Notes under the pieces: model-generated
Told to the model about the DNA's origin: nothing
Databases searched by the model: none
What the model saw: only the letters and a program-made list of their open reading frames with translations
Source of the DNA: Companilactobacillus heilongjiangensis
GTDB taxonomy: Bacteria; Bacillota; Bacilli; Lactobacillales; Lactobacillaceae
DNA: 64,000 nt
Assembly (NCBI RefSeq): GCF_000831645.3
Contig: NZ_CP012559.1
Span: forward strand, 1,426,001 to 1,490,000
Direction of reading: 5' to 3'
Program-made: the position numbers and the translations under genes
Part shown: piece after piece, positions 40,078-49,792 of the stretch
Layout of the letters: every line of letters starts with the position of its first letter
Position numbering within the stretch: the first letter of the stretch is position 1

Positions 40078-40100
40078 CTTCTCAAAAATAAATAAATTTA

Positions 40101-40979
40101 TTAGTTATTCATTTGGTTCTTTACTTCTTCAGCGAAATCTTCTTGTTTCTTTTCGATTCCTTCACCGACTTCGTAACGAGCGTATGAAATTAGTTTACTG
40201 TTCTTTGATTCAACGAATTGTTGAACAGTCATATCTGAATCCTTAACAAATTCTTGGTCAGCCAAACTAATTTCTGACAAGTACTTGTTCAAACGGCCTT
40301 CAACGATTCTTGGAATGATCTTTTCAGGTTTACCTTCAGCTTTTGTTTCTTCAGTAAAGATAGCCTTTTCATGTTCAAGAACATCAGCAGGTACTTGATC
40401 ACGATCCATGTACTTAGGGTTGATAGCAGCAACGTGCATAGCAACATCCTTAGCAGCATTTTCGTCTTTACCTTCAAGAGTAACAATAGCACCAATTAAG
40501 CCACCGTTATGTAGGTATGAGCCGAATACTTGTGCATCTGTCTTATCAAGAACTTGGAAACGTCTCAAGCTAATCTTTTCACCGATAACAGCTGTTAAGC
40601 CAGTGATAGCGTCGTTAACTGAACCTTCGCCAAGACTTAAAGCTAATGCTTCGTCCATAGTCTTTGGTTCGTTTTCAACAATAGCCTTACCAATTGAGTT
40701 AACAAGATCGATAAACTTATCATTTGATGAAACAAAGTCAGTTTCTGAGTTAACTTCGATGATAGCAGCCTTGTTACCTGAGATTTCGATATGTGTTAAA
40801 CCTTCAGCAGCAATGTTTCCACTCTTCTTAGCAGCTTTAGCAATACCTTTTTCTCTTAACAAGTCAACAGCTTTGTCCATGTCTCCATCAGCAGAAACCA
40901 ATGCCTTTTTAGCATCCATCATACCAACGCTTGTCTTATCACGTAATTCTTTAACTTGAGCAGCAGTAATTTTAGCCAT
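40101..40979 (-). CDS. tsf: elongation factor Ts
   Basis: 292 residues from ATG 40979 ([27 protein letters not shown]), preceded by GGAGGA. Guanine nucleotide exchange factor of EF-Tu. The N-terminal UBA domain and the [10 protein letters not shown] core contact region are present. Co-transcribed with rpsB. Confidence 0.98.
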   Translation of the reverse strand: MAKITAAQVKELRDKTSVGMMDAKKALVSADGDMDKAVDLLREKGIAKAAKKSGNIAAEGLTHIEISGNKAAIIEVNSETDFVSSNDKFIDLVNSIGKAIVENEPKTMDEALALSLGEGSVNDAITGLTAVIGEKISLRRFQVLDKTDAQVFGSYLHNGGLIGAIVTLEGKDENAAKDVAMHVAAINPKYMDRDQVPADVLEHEKAIFTEETKAEGKPEKIIPRIVEGRLNKYLSEISLADQEFVKDSDMTVQQFVESKNSKLISYARYEVGEGIEKKQEDFAEEVKNQMNN

Positions 40980-41050
40980 TCGTAAATCCTCCAGTCGTAT
41001 AAATAAAGCCATCTTACTCAGATGACTCTATTTTACGGATATTATTTTAA

Positions 41051-41851
41051 TTATTTGTTATCGTTATTGTTTGTTGCGTTTGCCAAATCTTCGATTGACT
41101 TGTCATCAGCAGCTTCTGTAGCTTTGTCAGCCTTCTTGTCAGCAAAGTCAGCATCCGAAACAGCTTCTTCACCTTGCTTACCTTCAACGATAGCGTCAGC
41201 CATCTTAGCAGTAATCAATCTTACGGCACGGATAGCATCATCGTTTGAAGGAATGATAACATCAATAGGATCTGGATCTGTGTTTGTATCAACCATAGCT
41301 ACGATAGGAATGTTAAGTTTCTTTGCTTCGTTAACAGCAATGTTTTCCTTGTGAGGGTCAACGATGAACATAACATCAGGGATTCTTGGCATATCTTCGA
41401 TACCACCAAGGAACTTCTCTAACTTAGCTTGTTGCTTTGTAAGTAGAGCAACTTCTTTCTTAGGTAGACGTTCAAAAGTACCATCAGTGGCCATAGCCTT
41501 GATTTCCTTTAATCTCTTGATACGTTTTTGGATTGTGTTCCAGTTAGTCAAAGTACCACCTAACCAACGGTGGTTAACGTAGTATTGACCGGCACGTGTA
41601 GCTTCTTCAGCAACAGCGTCTTGAGCTTGCTTCTTTGTACCAACGAATAAGAAAATTCCGTTGTCACCGGCAACAGCTTTCATATAGTTGTAAGCATCGT
41701 CGATCATACGAACAGTCTTTTGTAAATCAATGATGTAGATACCATTTCTTTGTGTAAAGATAAATGGCTTCATCTTTGGATTCCAACGTCTTGTTTGGTG
41801 ACCGAAATGTACACCGGCTTCGAGCAATTGTTTCATAGAAATAACTGACAT
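41051..41851 (-). CDS. rpsB: 30S ribosomal protein S2
   Basis: 266 residues from ATG 41851 ([27 protein letters not shown]) with AGGAGG upstream; in-frame starts further up lie in the structured leader. Contains [11 protein letters not shown] and [12 protein letters not shown]. The C-terminal 25 residues form an acidic, Asp/Ala/Asn-rich tail typical of lactobacilli. Confidence 0.98.
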   Translation of the reverse strand: MSVISMKQLLEAGVHFGHQTRRWNPKMKPFIFTQRNGIYIIDLQKTVRMIDDAYNYMKAVAGDNGIFLFVGTKKQAQDAVAEEATRAGQYYVNHRWLGGTLTNWNTIQKRIKRLKEIKAMATDGTFERLPKKEVALLTKQQAKLEKFLGGIEDMPRIPDVMFIVDPHKENIAVNEAKKLNIPIVAMVDTNTDPDPIDVIIPSNDDAIRAVRLITAKMADAIVEGKQGEEAVSDADFADKKADKATEAADDKSIEDLANATNNNDNK

Positions 41852-41877
41852 AAATAGTTCCTCCTGGTTTTTACCTC

Positions 41878-41935
41878 CACTCAAGTCATGTCTGACTGAA
41901 ACGCTTGCGCGCACCATCAATCAAATCGTTGAGTG
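41878..41935 (-). promoter_or_regulatory. structured 5' leader of rpsB (possible S2 autoregulation site)
   Basis: CACTCAA (minus 41935-41929) pairs with TTGAGTG (41884-41878) and encloses smaller hairpins (GTCA/TGAC and a GCGC-containing stem). It sits in the 100-base leader between the predicted start near 41951 and the S2 start codon. In several bacteria S2 represses its own mRNA through the leader; the precise motif here is not one I recognise. Confidence 0.45.
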
Positions 41936-41957
41936 TGTGTATTCAATACAGGTAAAT

Positions 41958-41986
41958 ATTATATTGGAAAATACTCATTAAATCAA
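41958..41986 (-). promoter_or_regulatory. sigma-A promoter of rpsB-tsf
   Basis: Minus strand TTGATT (41986-41981), 17-base spacer, perfect TATAAT (41963-41958). The -35 overlaps the end of the GIY-YIG gene. Confidence 0.85.
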
Positions 41987-42259
41987 GTAGTCTTGCCAAT
42001 TTATTCCGTTACTTTTTAATAAAGTGATTTTTTGCTGACGACTGAGCTTCTTAATCGCAATCTCGCGTTTCAAAGCTTCAGACTTATTAGCCAACTCTTC
42101 GGAATACATTAATTTGACCGGACGCCTGATTTTAGTATATTTAGCACCCTTACCTGCATTGTGGGTCGCAACACGTTTTTCAACATTATTGCTGGTACCA
42201 GTATAAAAGGTTTTGTCATTGCAGAGCAACATATAAACGTAATATTTTTTATTTTCCAT
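41978..42259 (-). CDS. GIY-YIG nuclease-domain protein (YazA/YhbQ family)
   Basis: 93 residues, a stand-alone GIY-YIG domain: YYVYMLLCNDKTFYTGTSNNVEKR with the second motif Tyr-Thr-Gly (YTG, replacing YIG) and Arg28 region, then HNAGKGAKYTKIRRPVKLMYSEE. The family is widespread next to tRNA1(Val) methyltransferase genes; function is uncertain, with weak nuclease activity suggested. It overlaps the preceding gene by 11 bases. Confidence 0.92.
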   Translation of the reverse strand: MENKKYYVYMLLCNDKTFYTGTSNNVEKRVATHNAGKGAKYTKIRRPVKLMYSEELANKSEALKREIAIKKLSRQQKITLLKSNGINWQDYLI

Positions 42260-42977
42260 TGATAATTAAACTTGCCTCTTTACTTAACTGATGATTCTCA
42301 TCATAAATCACTAAATCTGGTTCAACACGTAATGATGCCGCTTTGACAGTTTTAACAACATCCAGTAAAACTAGGTTAGCGTCCTTAGTAGCAGTCGATC
42401 TGACAAAACGTATACGCTTGGGCTGCAACTTTTCTTGTGTCATAACACTGAACAATTCACTCAGACGTTCCGGTCGATAAACGATAAATGCATGCGAATT
42501 TTCTTTTAACAGTATTTTAATAGTAGAAAGAATATCGGTAAGATCCGCTTTTAACTCGTGGCGAGCAATTGCTAAGACCGGATTATCCTTAATTACTGTT
42601 GAATCCGACAGTTTAAAATAAGGTGGATTGCAGACAATCGTATCAATTGTATCATGTGCTAAATATTTCTGAACATTTTTTAAGTCATCATTAATCGAAT
42701 GAACTTGTTGTTCCAGATGATTGTCCAAAATACTCTGCTGTGATAATTTGGCAAGTCCTGTTTGAATTTCTACAAGATAAATTTGAGCGTGAGTCTTCGC
42801 GGCTAAAGACAAACCGATTGCCCCATTTCCAGCGCATAAATCAACGACTTTACCTTTTTTTACTGGTTTGGCGAAATTATAGAGTAAAATAGTATCAAGG
42901 TTAAACGAGTAGAGTTCTTTGTCTTGATTGATGATGATTCCACTGTTAGAAATTATATCTTGCGAATTAATCGACAT
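42249..42977 (-). CDS. tRNA1(Val) adenine-37 N6-methyltransferase family protein (YabB/TrmN6)
   Basis: 242 residues. SAM-dependent methyltransferase with motif I VVDLCAGNGAIGLSLA and catalytic motif IV CNPPYF, characteristic of N6-adenine methyltransferases of the TrmN6/YabB type. Paired with the GIY-YIG gene as in B. subtilis (yabB-yazA). No clear ribosome site beyond GCAGGTG-like bases seven before ATG. Confidence 0.92.
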   Translation of the reverse strand: MSINSQDIISNSGIIINQDKELYSFNLDTILLYNFAKPVKKGKVVDLCAGNGAIGLSLAAKTHAQIYLVEIQTGLAKLSQQSILDNHLEQQVHSINDDLKNVQKYLAHDTIDTIVCNPPYFKLSDSTVIKDNPVLAIARHELKADLTDILSTIKILLKENSHAFIVYRPERLSELFSVMTQEKLQPKRIRFVRSTATKDANLVLLDVVKTVKAASLRVEPDLVIYDENHQLSKEASLIINGK

Positions 42978-43039
42978 ATTGCACCTGCTTTATGTTATTT
43001 TAAATAAGTCAAAATTATTTTTGGGAGAATGATATTTCT

Positions 43040-43663
43040 ATGTTTTATAAAGTTATCCGTGTTTTAGTGAGAGGTTTAATATTTTTACTAAATGGGCACT
43101 TCGATGTTGTTGGTAAAGAAAATTTGCCAGACAAACCATATATCTTGGTTGCGCCCCATCGAACATGGTGGGAGCCAATCTTCTTCGCGCTCGTCATTGC
43201 ACCACGAGATGCAACTTTTATGGCTAAAAAAGAGCTCTTTAAAAATCCGATTTTACGATATATTTTGGTTCACGCCCATGCCTTCCCAGTTGATCGTGCC
43301 CATCCAGGCCCTTCAGCAATCAAAACTCCAGTTAAAGCTTTGAAAAAAGAAGGCCGAGTTTTAATTATGTTCCCTTCTGGTACACGTTACTCAGAGGAAC
43401 TCAAGGGTGGAGCCTCATTGATTGCCAAGTTATCTAAAGCTCCATTAGTTCCCTTTGTTTATCAGGGACCTTTAACTTTCGGCGGTTTGATGATGCATAA
43501 GAAAATCACCGTTGGTGTTGGACCTGAAATTGATTTCGATTTCAAGGCTAAACTCAATGATGAACAAACGAAACAAGTTAATGAAGATATGGAACAAGCT
43601 TGGAAAGATATTGATAATGAAATTGATCCAAGTTTTGAATATATTCCACCTAAGAAAAAGTAG
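43040..43663 (+). CDS. plsC: 1-acyl-sn-glycerol-3-phosphate acyltransferase
   Basis: 207 residues. Adds the second acyl chain to lysophosphatidate at the membrane. Acyltransferase block I reads APHRTWWEP (H-x4-E in place of H-x4-D, a known lactobacillar variant), block III FPSGTR, block IV VPFVYQGP. One N-terminal hydrophobic stretch anchors it. GGGAGAATG ribosome site. A cloverleaf element starts right after its stop codon. Confidence 0.93.
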   Translation: MFYKVIRVLVRGLIFLLNGHFDVVGKENLPDKPYILVAPHRTWWEPIFFALVIAPRDATFMAKKELFKNPILRYILVHAHAFPVDRAHPGPSAIKTPVKALKKEGRVLIMFPSGTRYSEELKGGASLIAKLSKAPLVPFVYQGPLTFGGLMMHKKITVGVGPEIDFDFKAKLNDEQTKQVNEDMEQAWKDIDNEIDPSFEYIPPKKK

Positions 43664-43848
43664 TTTTCTCCGGTCATAAGTAAAATATAGTTTATGCTGT
43701 GGGGATCGGTCCGAGCCACAGTGCGGTCTCGAACCTCGACTTGAAGCCTTGCAAAAACCGCAAGTCTCCAAGCTCGTCCCGTGGTGTAATGGCTAAAGCC
43801 ATAACGCCACCTCCACTGCATAACTACATTTTACTTATGACCTCCGCT
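43664..43848 (-). repeat. intergenic cloverleaf element, complete copy (R6)
   Basis: Minus-strand orientation, beginning next to the plsC stop codon. Closing stem GGTCATAAGTAAAAT (43672-43686) with 43828-43842, unrelated in sequence to other copies. Hairpins ATGGCT/AGCCAT and CTTGC/GCAAG, core CGAGGTTCGAGACCG. Its ends are more degenerate (CCGGAGAA instead of CTGGAGACGG). With the purD terminator it fills the 300-base gap. Confidence 0.8.
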
Positions 43849-43918
43849 TTTTATTAATATTAATTGGAATTTTGAAAAACGATTCAGTAGTAATTATAAT
43901 AAATAATTATATACCAAA

Positions 43919-43954
43919 AATAGCCCCAGAATCTTAATAGATTCTGAGGCTATT
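43919..43954. terminator. bidirectional terminator of the purine operon and plsC
   Basis: AATAGCCCCAGAATC (43919-43933) pairs with GATTCTGAGGCTATT (43940-43954), one mismatch; T runs occur on both strands. Confidence 0.93.
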
Positions 43955-43963
43955 ATTTTTTCT

Positions 43964-45220
43964 CTAAATTGAATTCTTACCGATATCGCGTCGATAGAAA
44001 ATATTTTCTTGTTCCATCTTATCTAATTCACGGTAAATCTCATTTTGAGCTTCTGACAGCGTTTGGGATTGTGTTTGTACCAAATACAAACGTCCACCAT
44101 TACTGATCAGACGATGGTTCTCCTTGCGTACACTGGCAAAATTAGTTGTCAGCGGGCAGCTTCTGAAATCATCGGTACTGCCCAGGTCTCCGGAAACTTG
44201 TTTAATCGGATAGCCTTTGCTGACCGCAAAAACTCCTAGGTTTAAACCAGTTTTTTCCCATTCAATCTCAGTAATTTTCTTGTGGTGGAGAATTTGTTCG
44301 ATTATTTCTGATAAATCAGATTGCAATCTTGGCAACACTACTTCTGTTTCAGGGTCACCGAAACGAGCGTTGAATTCGATTACTTTGATACCATTCTTCG
44401 TCATGATCAAACCCGCATAAATGATACCGGTATACTTGATACCTTGCTTATAAAGCTCTTTCACAAATGGTTTGATAACTGTTTCAATAGCTGTTTGTTC
44501 AATCTCAGTTGAAATATTAGCCACTGGACAGACAGCACCCATACCACCAGTATTTGGCCCTTTGTCATCTTCAAAAATCTTTTTATAATCTTGAGCTAGT
44601 GGCATTGGATAAAAACGCTTGTGGTCTACAAAAGCCATCAGAGAGAATTCTTCACCTTCTAGGAATTCTTCAATCACAACTCTACGCGTATTAAATTTAT
44701 GACCATCCAACAATTCTGTTACTTTCTCAATTGCATCCGTTTGATCAGGTGAAATATAGACACCCTTTCCGGCAGCTAACCCGTCGGCTTTAATAACAAT
44801 TGGAAACTCCGCATCTGTTTTTAAAAAGTCTGTGGCTGCTTGTAAATCAGTGAATTCCTGATAACTGGCGGTCGCAATTCCAGCGTCAGCCATTAATTTC
44901 TTTGTAAATGACTTTGAACCTTCAATTTGAGCGGCTTCTTTGGTAGGCCCGAAAATCAATAGCTTACGACTCTTGAAAAAGTCAGCGATACCATTAACCA
45001 ACGGATCTTCAGGTCCCACAATCGTATAGTCGATCTCATTTGTTTCAGCAAAATTTGCTAAATGGGAAAATTCATCTTCATCAATCGAAATTGTCTTGAT
45101 ACCATTCAACTTCATCCCATCATTACCGGGAGCACAAAAGACAACGTTCTTTGGATTCTTTAGTAGTGACTGACAAATGGCATCCTCACGTGCACCTGAA
45201 CCGACTACGAGTATTTTCAT
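43964..45220 (-). CDS. purD: phosphoribosylamine-glycine ligase (GAR synthetase)
   Basis: 418 residues. Second step of IMP synthesis: phosphoribosylamine, glycine and ATP to GAR. ATP-grasp enzyme with GSGAREDAI, KADGLAAGKGVY, GPNTGGMGAVCP and EFNARFGDPETE. Last gene of the operon, 15 bases after purH, and followed by the operon terminator. Confidence 0.98.
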   Translation of the reverse strand: MKILVVGSGAREDAICQSLLKNPKNVVFCAPGNDGMKLNGIKTISIDEDEFSHLANFAETNEIDYTIVGPEDPLVNGIADFFKSRKLLIFGPTKEAAQIEGSKSFTKKLMADAGIATASYQEFTDLQAATDFLKTDAEFPIVIKADGLAAGKGVYISPDQTDAIEKVTELLDGHKFNTRRVVIEEFLEGEEFSLMAFVDHKRFYPMPLAQDYKKIFEDDKGPNTGGMGAVCPVANISTEIEQTAIETVIKPFVKELYKQGIKYTGIIYAGLIMTKNGIKVIEFNARFGDPETEVVLPRLQSDLSEIIEQILHHKKITEIEWEKTGLNLGVFAVSKGYPIKQVSGDLGSTDDFRSCPLTTNFASVRKENHRLISNGGRLYLVQTQSQTLSEAQNEIYRELDKMEQENIFYRRDIGKNSI

Positions 45221-45235
45221 TAAAAGACCTCTCTT

Positions 45236-46777
45236 CTAGTGTTTAAAGTGTCTTCTACCAGTGAAGACCATTGCAATTCCAAATTTATCAGCCATGTCGA
45301 TTGAATCTTGATCCTTGATTGAACCACCTGGTTGAACAATTGCAGTGATGCCATGTTCAGCAGCGTATTGCACACAGTCGTCCATTGGGAAGAAAGCATC
45401 TGAAGCCATGATAAGTGGTGAATGTGTTTCAGCCTTTTCTTCTTGTTCGATAGCAATTTTAACTGAACCAATACGATTCATTTGACCAGCACCGATACCT
45501 AAAGTCTTGTCAGTTGTTGTAATAACGATGGCATTACTCTTAACATGCTTAACAACTTGTTGACCGAATAATAGAGCTTTCATTTCTTCGTCAGTTGGAG
45601 CTTTCTTAGTAACAACCTTGAATTCATCCATTTGATCAACTGTTGTATCACGTTCTTGAACTAACAAGCCACCCATAACTGAAACGTATTCGTGTTTGTC
45701 AGCTGCTTTTGCTTGTGAAAAGTCGAGTGTCAATAGACGGATATTCTTCTTAGCTTCCAAAATTTCCAAAGCTTCATCAGTAAAACTAGGAGCAATAACA
45801 ATTTCAAGGAAGATCTTGTGCATTTCTTCAGCAATTTCTTTAGTTACTTCACGGTTAACCGCAACGATACCACCGAAAATTGACATTGTATCGGCTGTAT
45901 AGGCTTTGTGCCAAGCTTTGTAGATACATTCATCATCAACACCGACACCACATGGATTCATGTGCTTCAAGGCAGCAACACAAGGTTGGTCGAAGTCAGC
46001 AACGATTCTCAAGGCAGCATCTGCGTCTTTGATATTGTTGAATGAAAGTTCCTTACCATGCAATTGTTTAGCTGAGGCGATTGAATAAGCTGAAGGCATT
46101 GCACTTTGATAGAAGGCAGCCTTTTGATGTGAATTTTCACCATAACGTAATTCTTGATGATAGTCGTAACCAAGTACTTCAACGTCAGGGAATTCATCGC
46201 CATTAAGATCTGTCAAATAGTGAGCAATGATACTGTCATATTCAGCTGTGTGACGGAAAGCTTTAGCAGCCAAACGACGTCTGAGAACTGTGTCATCTTC
46301 ATCAGATTTGATGCTTTCCAAAACTGTTTCATAATCACTAGCATCGATAACAACGTAAACGCTCTTGAAATTCTTTGAAGCGGAACGAATCATTGATGGA
46401 CCACCGATATCAATTTGTTCGATTGCTTCGGCAGGTGTTACGCCATCTTTAGAAATAGTTTCTTTAAATGGATATAAGTTAACACAGACAAGGTCGATAG
46501 TTTGAATATTGAGTTTTTCCAAAGTTTGCATGTGTTCAGGATTATCACGTTTTGCTAATAGTCCAGCGTGAACCATTGGGTGCAATGTCTTAACACGGCC
46601 ATCAAGAATTTCAGGGAACTTAGTAACTTCGTCAATTTCAGTAACTTTAACGCCGTTTTCTTGTAGCTTCTTGTATGTACCACCAGTTGAGATAATTTCA
46701 AAATCGTTAGCAATTAAACCTTTAGCAAATTCAACAACACCTGTTTTATCTGAAACACTGATCAAAGCTCTTTTCAT
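45236..46777 (-). CDS. purH: bifunctional AICAR transformylase / IMP cyclohydrolase
   Basis: 513 residues. Last two steps to IMP. N-terminal cyclohydrolase ([32 protein letters not shown]) and C-terminal transformylase ([22 protein letters not shown] and the C-terminal FTGRRHFKH). Its ATG overlaps the purN stop by four bases. Confidence 0.98.
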   Translation of the reverse strand: MKRALISVSDKTGVVEFAKGLIANDFEIISTGGTYKKLQENGVKVTEIDEVTKFPEILDGRVKTLHPMVHAGLLAKRDNPEHMQTLEKLNIQTIDLVCVNLYPFKETISKDGVTPAEAIEQIDIGGPSMIRSASKNFKSVYVVIDASDYETVLESIKSDEDDTVLRRRLAAKAFRHTAEYDSIIAHYLTDLNGDEFPDVEVLGYDYHQELRYGENSHQKAAFYQSAMPSAYSIASAKQLHGKELSFNNIKDADAALRIVADFDQPCVAALKHMNPCGVGVDDECIYKAWHKAYTADTMSIFGGIVAVNREVTKEIAEEMHKIFLEIVIAPSFTDEALEILEAKKNIRLLTLDFSQAKAADKHEYVSVMGGLLVQERDTTVDQMDEFKVVTKKAPTDEEMKALLFGQQVVKHVKSNAIVITTTDKTLGIGAGQMNRIGSVKIAIEQEEKAETHSPLIMASDAFFPMDDCVQYAAEHGITAIVQPGGSIKDQDSIDMADKFGIAMVFTGRRHFKH

Positions 46778-47358
46778 TTTTTATCTACCCCATTAGTTTT
46801 ATTTAGTAAATCAAGAATTACTTGGCGATACATTTGATGCTCAGTTTGGTGAATCCTAGCTTCCAAACTCTCTTCAGTATCATTGGTCAAACGAACAACT
46901 TTTTCTTGCTTGATGATTGGACCAGTATCGACCCCTTCGTCAATATAGTGAATCGTTACACCTGTCACCGCATCCCCAGCTTCAAAAGCTCGTTCAATCG
47001 CTTCGAGACCAGAAAACTTAGGCAAAAGCGATGGATGAATATTGATAATATGATTTGGATAAGCTGCCAACAAGACAGGCGTAACAACACGCATATAACC
47101 TGCTAATAAAATGTATTCAATTTGAAGCGGCTTTAACTTTTCAATAATAGCTTGTTCATACGCACCACGATTAGGATAATCACTCAACTGATTAATAAAA
47201 ACGGGAATATCATATTTTGCTGCCCGTTCAATCACGTGAGCTTCCTTTTGATCACAAACGACCAATTCGATTTCCAAACCGACGTTGTGCAATTCATCTG
47301 ACTTGGCAATAGCTTCAAAGTTACTACCGTTTCCCGAGGCAAAGATTGCTACTTTCAT
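46774..47358 (-). CDS. purN: GAR transformylase (10-formyl-THF dependent)
   Basis: 194 residues. Third step: formylates [23 protein letters not shown], the catalytic segment [10 protein letters not shown] and [18 protein letters not shown] (here [15 protein letters not shown]). Overlaps purM and purH by four bases each. Confidence 0.98.
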   Translation of the reverse strand: MKVAIFASGNGSNFEAIAKSDELHNVGLEIELVVCDQKEAHVIERAAKYDIPVFINQLSDYPNRGAYEQAIIEKLKPLQIEYILLAGYMRVVTPVLLAAYPNHIINIHPSLLPKFSGLEAIERAFEAGDAVTGVTIHYIDEGVDTGPIIKQEKVVRLTNDTEESLEARIHQTEHQMYRQVILDLLNKTNGVDKK

Positions 47359-48374
47359 AGCTGATCCCCTTTCAAAATCAAACTTTCTTTCGACTTAGGA
47401 ACGACTTCCCCAATCGTATATGCAACAGTTTCTTTCTCATTCAATAACTCTAAAACTTCCAATTCTTTAGAAGCGTCAACGGTAATTACCATTCCGATAC
47501 CCATGTTGAAAATATGATACATATCGGCTGTTTCTAATTGACCATACTTTTGTAACAAACCAAATATTGGTAACTTAGGCCAAATATCAACATTGATTTT
47601 TGCAGCTAGATTGTCTGGCAACATCCGTGGAATATTCTCATAGAAACCGCCACCGGTGATGTGTGAAATGCCCTTGATCAAACGTTCATCAAGTAATGGC
47701 ACAATATCTTGCACATAAATCTTAGTTGGTGTCAGTAGTAGCGCACCTAGTGTTTGCTCGGTATATTCTGGCAAAACACTATCGACAGTCAATTTATGTT
47801 CTTGGAAGAAAATCTTACGAACTAGTGAATAGCCATTAGAATGAATTCCACTCGACTTCAAGCCAATTAAAACATTGCCGGCTTGAATATTTTCTTTCTT
47901 CAATAAATCATCTTTTTCACAGATACCCACTGAGAAACCAGCAATATCATAATCTTTAGCTTCATAAACTCCGGGCATTTCCGCAGTCTCGCCACCAATT
48001 AAATTGACATTAGCTTGATTACAACCGGCGATAACTCCCTTGAGGATTTCTTCAATTTTGTCATCAACCTTACCAGTTGAAATATAATCCAAGAAATATT
48101 GTGGTGTTGCACCCTGAGCCAAAATATCGTTGACACACATGGCTACACAGTCGATTCCGATGGTATCCCACTTCTTAGCTTCCGTTGTTAACAGCAATTT
48201 AGTTCCCACACCGTCATCACTCGAAACTAAAACGGGGTGCTTATAACCTTCGGGAATCTCATAAACACCACCGAAATTTCCGATATTACTGTTATGTGTA
48301 TTCTGTTTCACAAATTTAGAAATTTTATAACCTGATTCGACGTTAACGCCCGCATCTTGATAGGGATTAGACAT
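47355..48374 (-). CDS. purM: AIR synthetase (FGAM cyclo-ligase)
   Basis: 339 residues. Fifth step: closes the imidazole ring. SSDDGVGTKLL, CVNDILAQGATP, GGETAEMPGVY, HSNGYSLVRK and HITGGGFYENIPRM are present. Eleven bases after purF. Confidence 0.98.
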   Translation of the reverse strand: MSNPYQDAGVNVESGYKISKFVKQNTHNSNIGNFGGVYEIPEGYKHPVLVSSDDGVGTKLLLTTEAKKWDTIGIDCVAMCVNDILAQGATPQYFLDYISTGKVDDKIEEILKGVIAGCNQANVNLIGGETAEMPGVYEAKDYDIAGFSVGICEKDDLLKKENIQAGNVLIGLKSSGIHSNGYSLVRKIFFQEHKLTVDSVLPEYTEQTLGALLLTPTKIYVQDIVPLLDERLIKGISHITGGGFYENIPRMLPDNLAAKINVDIWPKLPIFGLLQKYGQLETADMYHIFNMGIGMVITVDASKELEVLELLNEKETVAYTIGEVVPKSKESLILKGDQL

Positions 48375-48385
48375 TGAATGCCTCC

Positions 48386-49792
48386 TTATTTTCTAGATTC
48401 ATAATCGTAAAGATAAGTTGGATAGTCACCATTGAAATATGACATATCTAAACCGGAATATGGTGCATCGGACTTCAAACCGATTGCATCGATCAAGCCT
48501 TCTTCACTCAAGAATTTCAACGAATCGGATCCGAATATTTCATTCATTTCTGGAATTGACTTGTGAGCTGCAATCAATTCGCTTTTTTCTTGAATATCGA
48601 TTCCGTAGAAACAAGGATGCATAAATCTTGGTGACGCGATACGCAAGTGAACTTCCGTTGCTCCAGCATCCCTCAATAGTTGCACGATGTATGCACAAGT
48701 TGTCCCACGCACGATTGAATCGTCAACTAAGATAACTCGTTTGCCTTGAACAACACCTTTAACAGCAGCCAACTTTTGACGAACACTCTTTTCACGTAGT
48801 TCTTGAGTTGGTTGAATAAATTCACGGCCCATATATTGGTTCTTAATCAAGCCCATTTCATATGGCAAGCCACTTGCTTCAGCGTAGCCACTAGCTGCAG
48901 ATAATGAGGAGTTCGGTACACCAACGACAATATCGCCAAGTGCTGGAAATTCTTTAGCCAAGTTAGCTCCCATACGTTTTCTAGCCGAGTGAACGTTAAC
49001 GCCCAAAATATCTGAATCCGGACGAGCAAAGTAGATGAATTCCATTGAACAAATAGCCAATTTCGTATCAGTTGTCCATTGATCAATTTTCATTCCATCA
49101 TTGTCGATCGTAATCAATTCACCAGGTTGTACGTTGCGAACCAATTTGGCTCCGACAGCGTCCAGTGCACAAGTCTCACTAGCCACAACATATGCTCCAT
49201 TATCTAATTGACCGATTGAAAGTGGACGGAAACCATGTGAATCCAATGCCACAAGCATGGCATCTTTCGTCAAAAGTAAATATGCAAAACCACCTTGAAT
49301 CTTATTCAATGCTTCAACAATTTTTTCATGGAAAGTTGGTGCGTTGGAAACTTTAATCAAGTGAACTAATACTTCAGAATCAGAACTAGATTTGAAGATG
49401 TGACCTTTTTCTTCTAATTCCTTTTTCAAAGTCACAGCGTTAGTTAGATTACCGTTGTGAGCTAAAGCAATTTGACTGTCCGTAAAATCGAACAAGAGTG
49501 GTTGCACATTCTCAATCTTATTTTCACCAGCTGTCGAGTAACGAACGTGTCCAATTGCTGAATCACCAACTAAAGAATTCAAATATTCTGGTTTAGAAAA
49601 GACTTGTGTCAACAATCCTAAATTACGATAAGCACGAAGTTTTTTGCCATCATTAGCAACAATTCCGGCACCTTCTTGACCACGATGTTGCAGACTGTGG
49701 AGTCCTAAATACGTTAGATAATTAGCATTTTCAGCGCCCCAAACACCAAAGACACCACATTCTTCATTTAAACTTCTTACTTCATTAGGCAC
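48386..49792 (-). CDS. purF: amidophosphoribosyltransferase (glutamine PRPP amidotransferase)
   Basis: 468 residues. First committed step. An 11-residue propeptide ([11 protein letters not shown]) precedes the catalytic Cys12 (CGVFGVWG), as in the B. subtilis type. Glutaminase motifs [16 protein letters not shown] and [13 protein letters not shown] motif [13 protein letters not shown]. Known enzymes of this type carry a 4Fe-4S cluster; Cys residues at about 240 (AICSMEF), 370-440 region should be checked, as the SGL-type cluster ligands are not obvious. Overlaps purL by 16 bases. Confidence 0.97.
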   Translation of the reverse strand: MPNEVRSLNEECGVFGVWGAENANYLTYLGLHSLQHRGQEGAGIVANDGKKLRAYRNLGLLTQVFSKPEYLNSLVGDSAIGHVRYSTAGENKIENVQPLLFDFTDSQIALAHNGNLTNAVTLKKELEEKGHIFKSSSDSEVLVHLIKVSNAPTFHEKIVEALNKIQGGFAYLLLTKDAMLVALDSHGFRPLSIGQLDNGAYVVASETCALDAVGAKLVRNVQPGELITIDNDGMKIDQWTTDTKLAICSMEFIYFARPDSDILGVNVHSARKRMGANLAKEFPALGDIVVGVPNSSLSAASGYAEASGLPYEMGLIKNQYMGREFIQPTQELREKSVRQKLAAVKGVVQGKRVILVDDSIVRGTTCAYIVQLLRDAGATEVHLRIASPRFMHPCFYGIDIQEKSELIAAHKSIPEMNEIFGSDSLKFLSEEGLIDAIGLKSDAPYSGLDMSYFNGDYPTYLYDYESRK

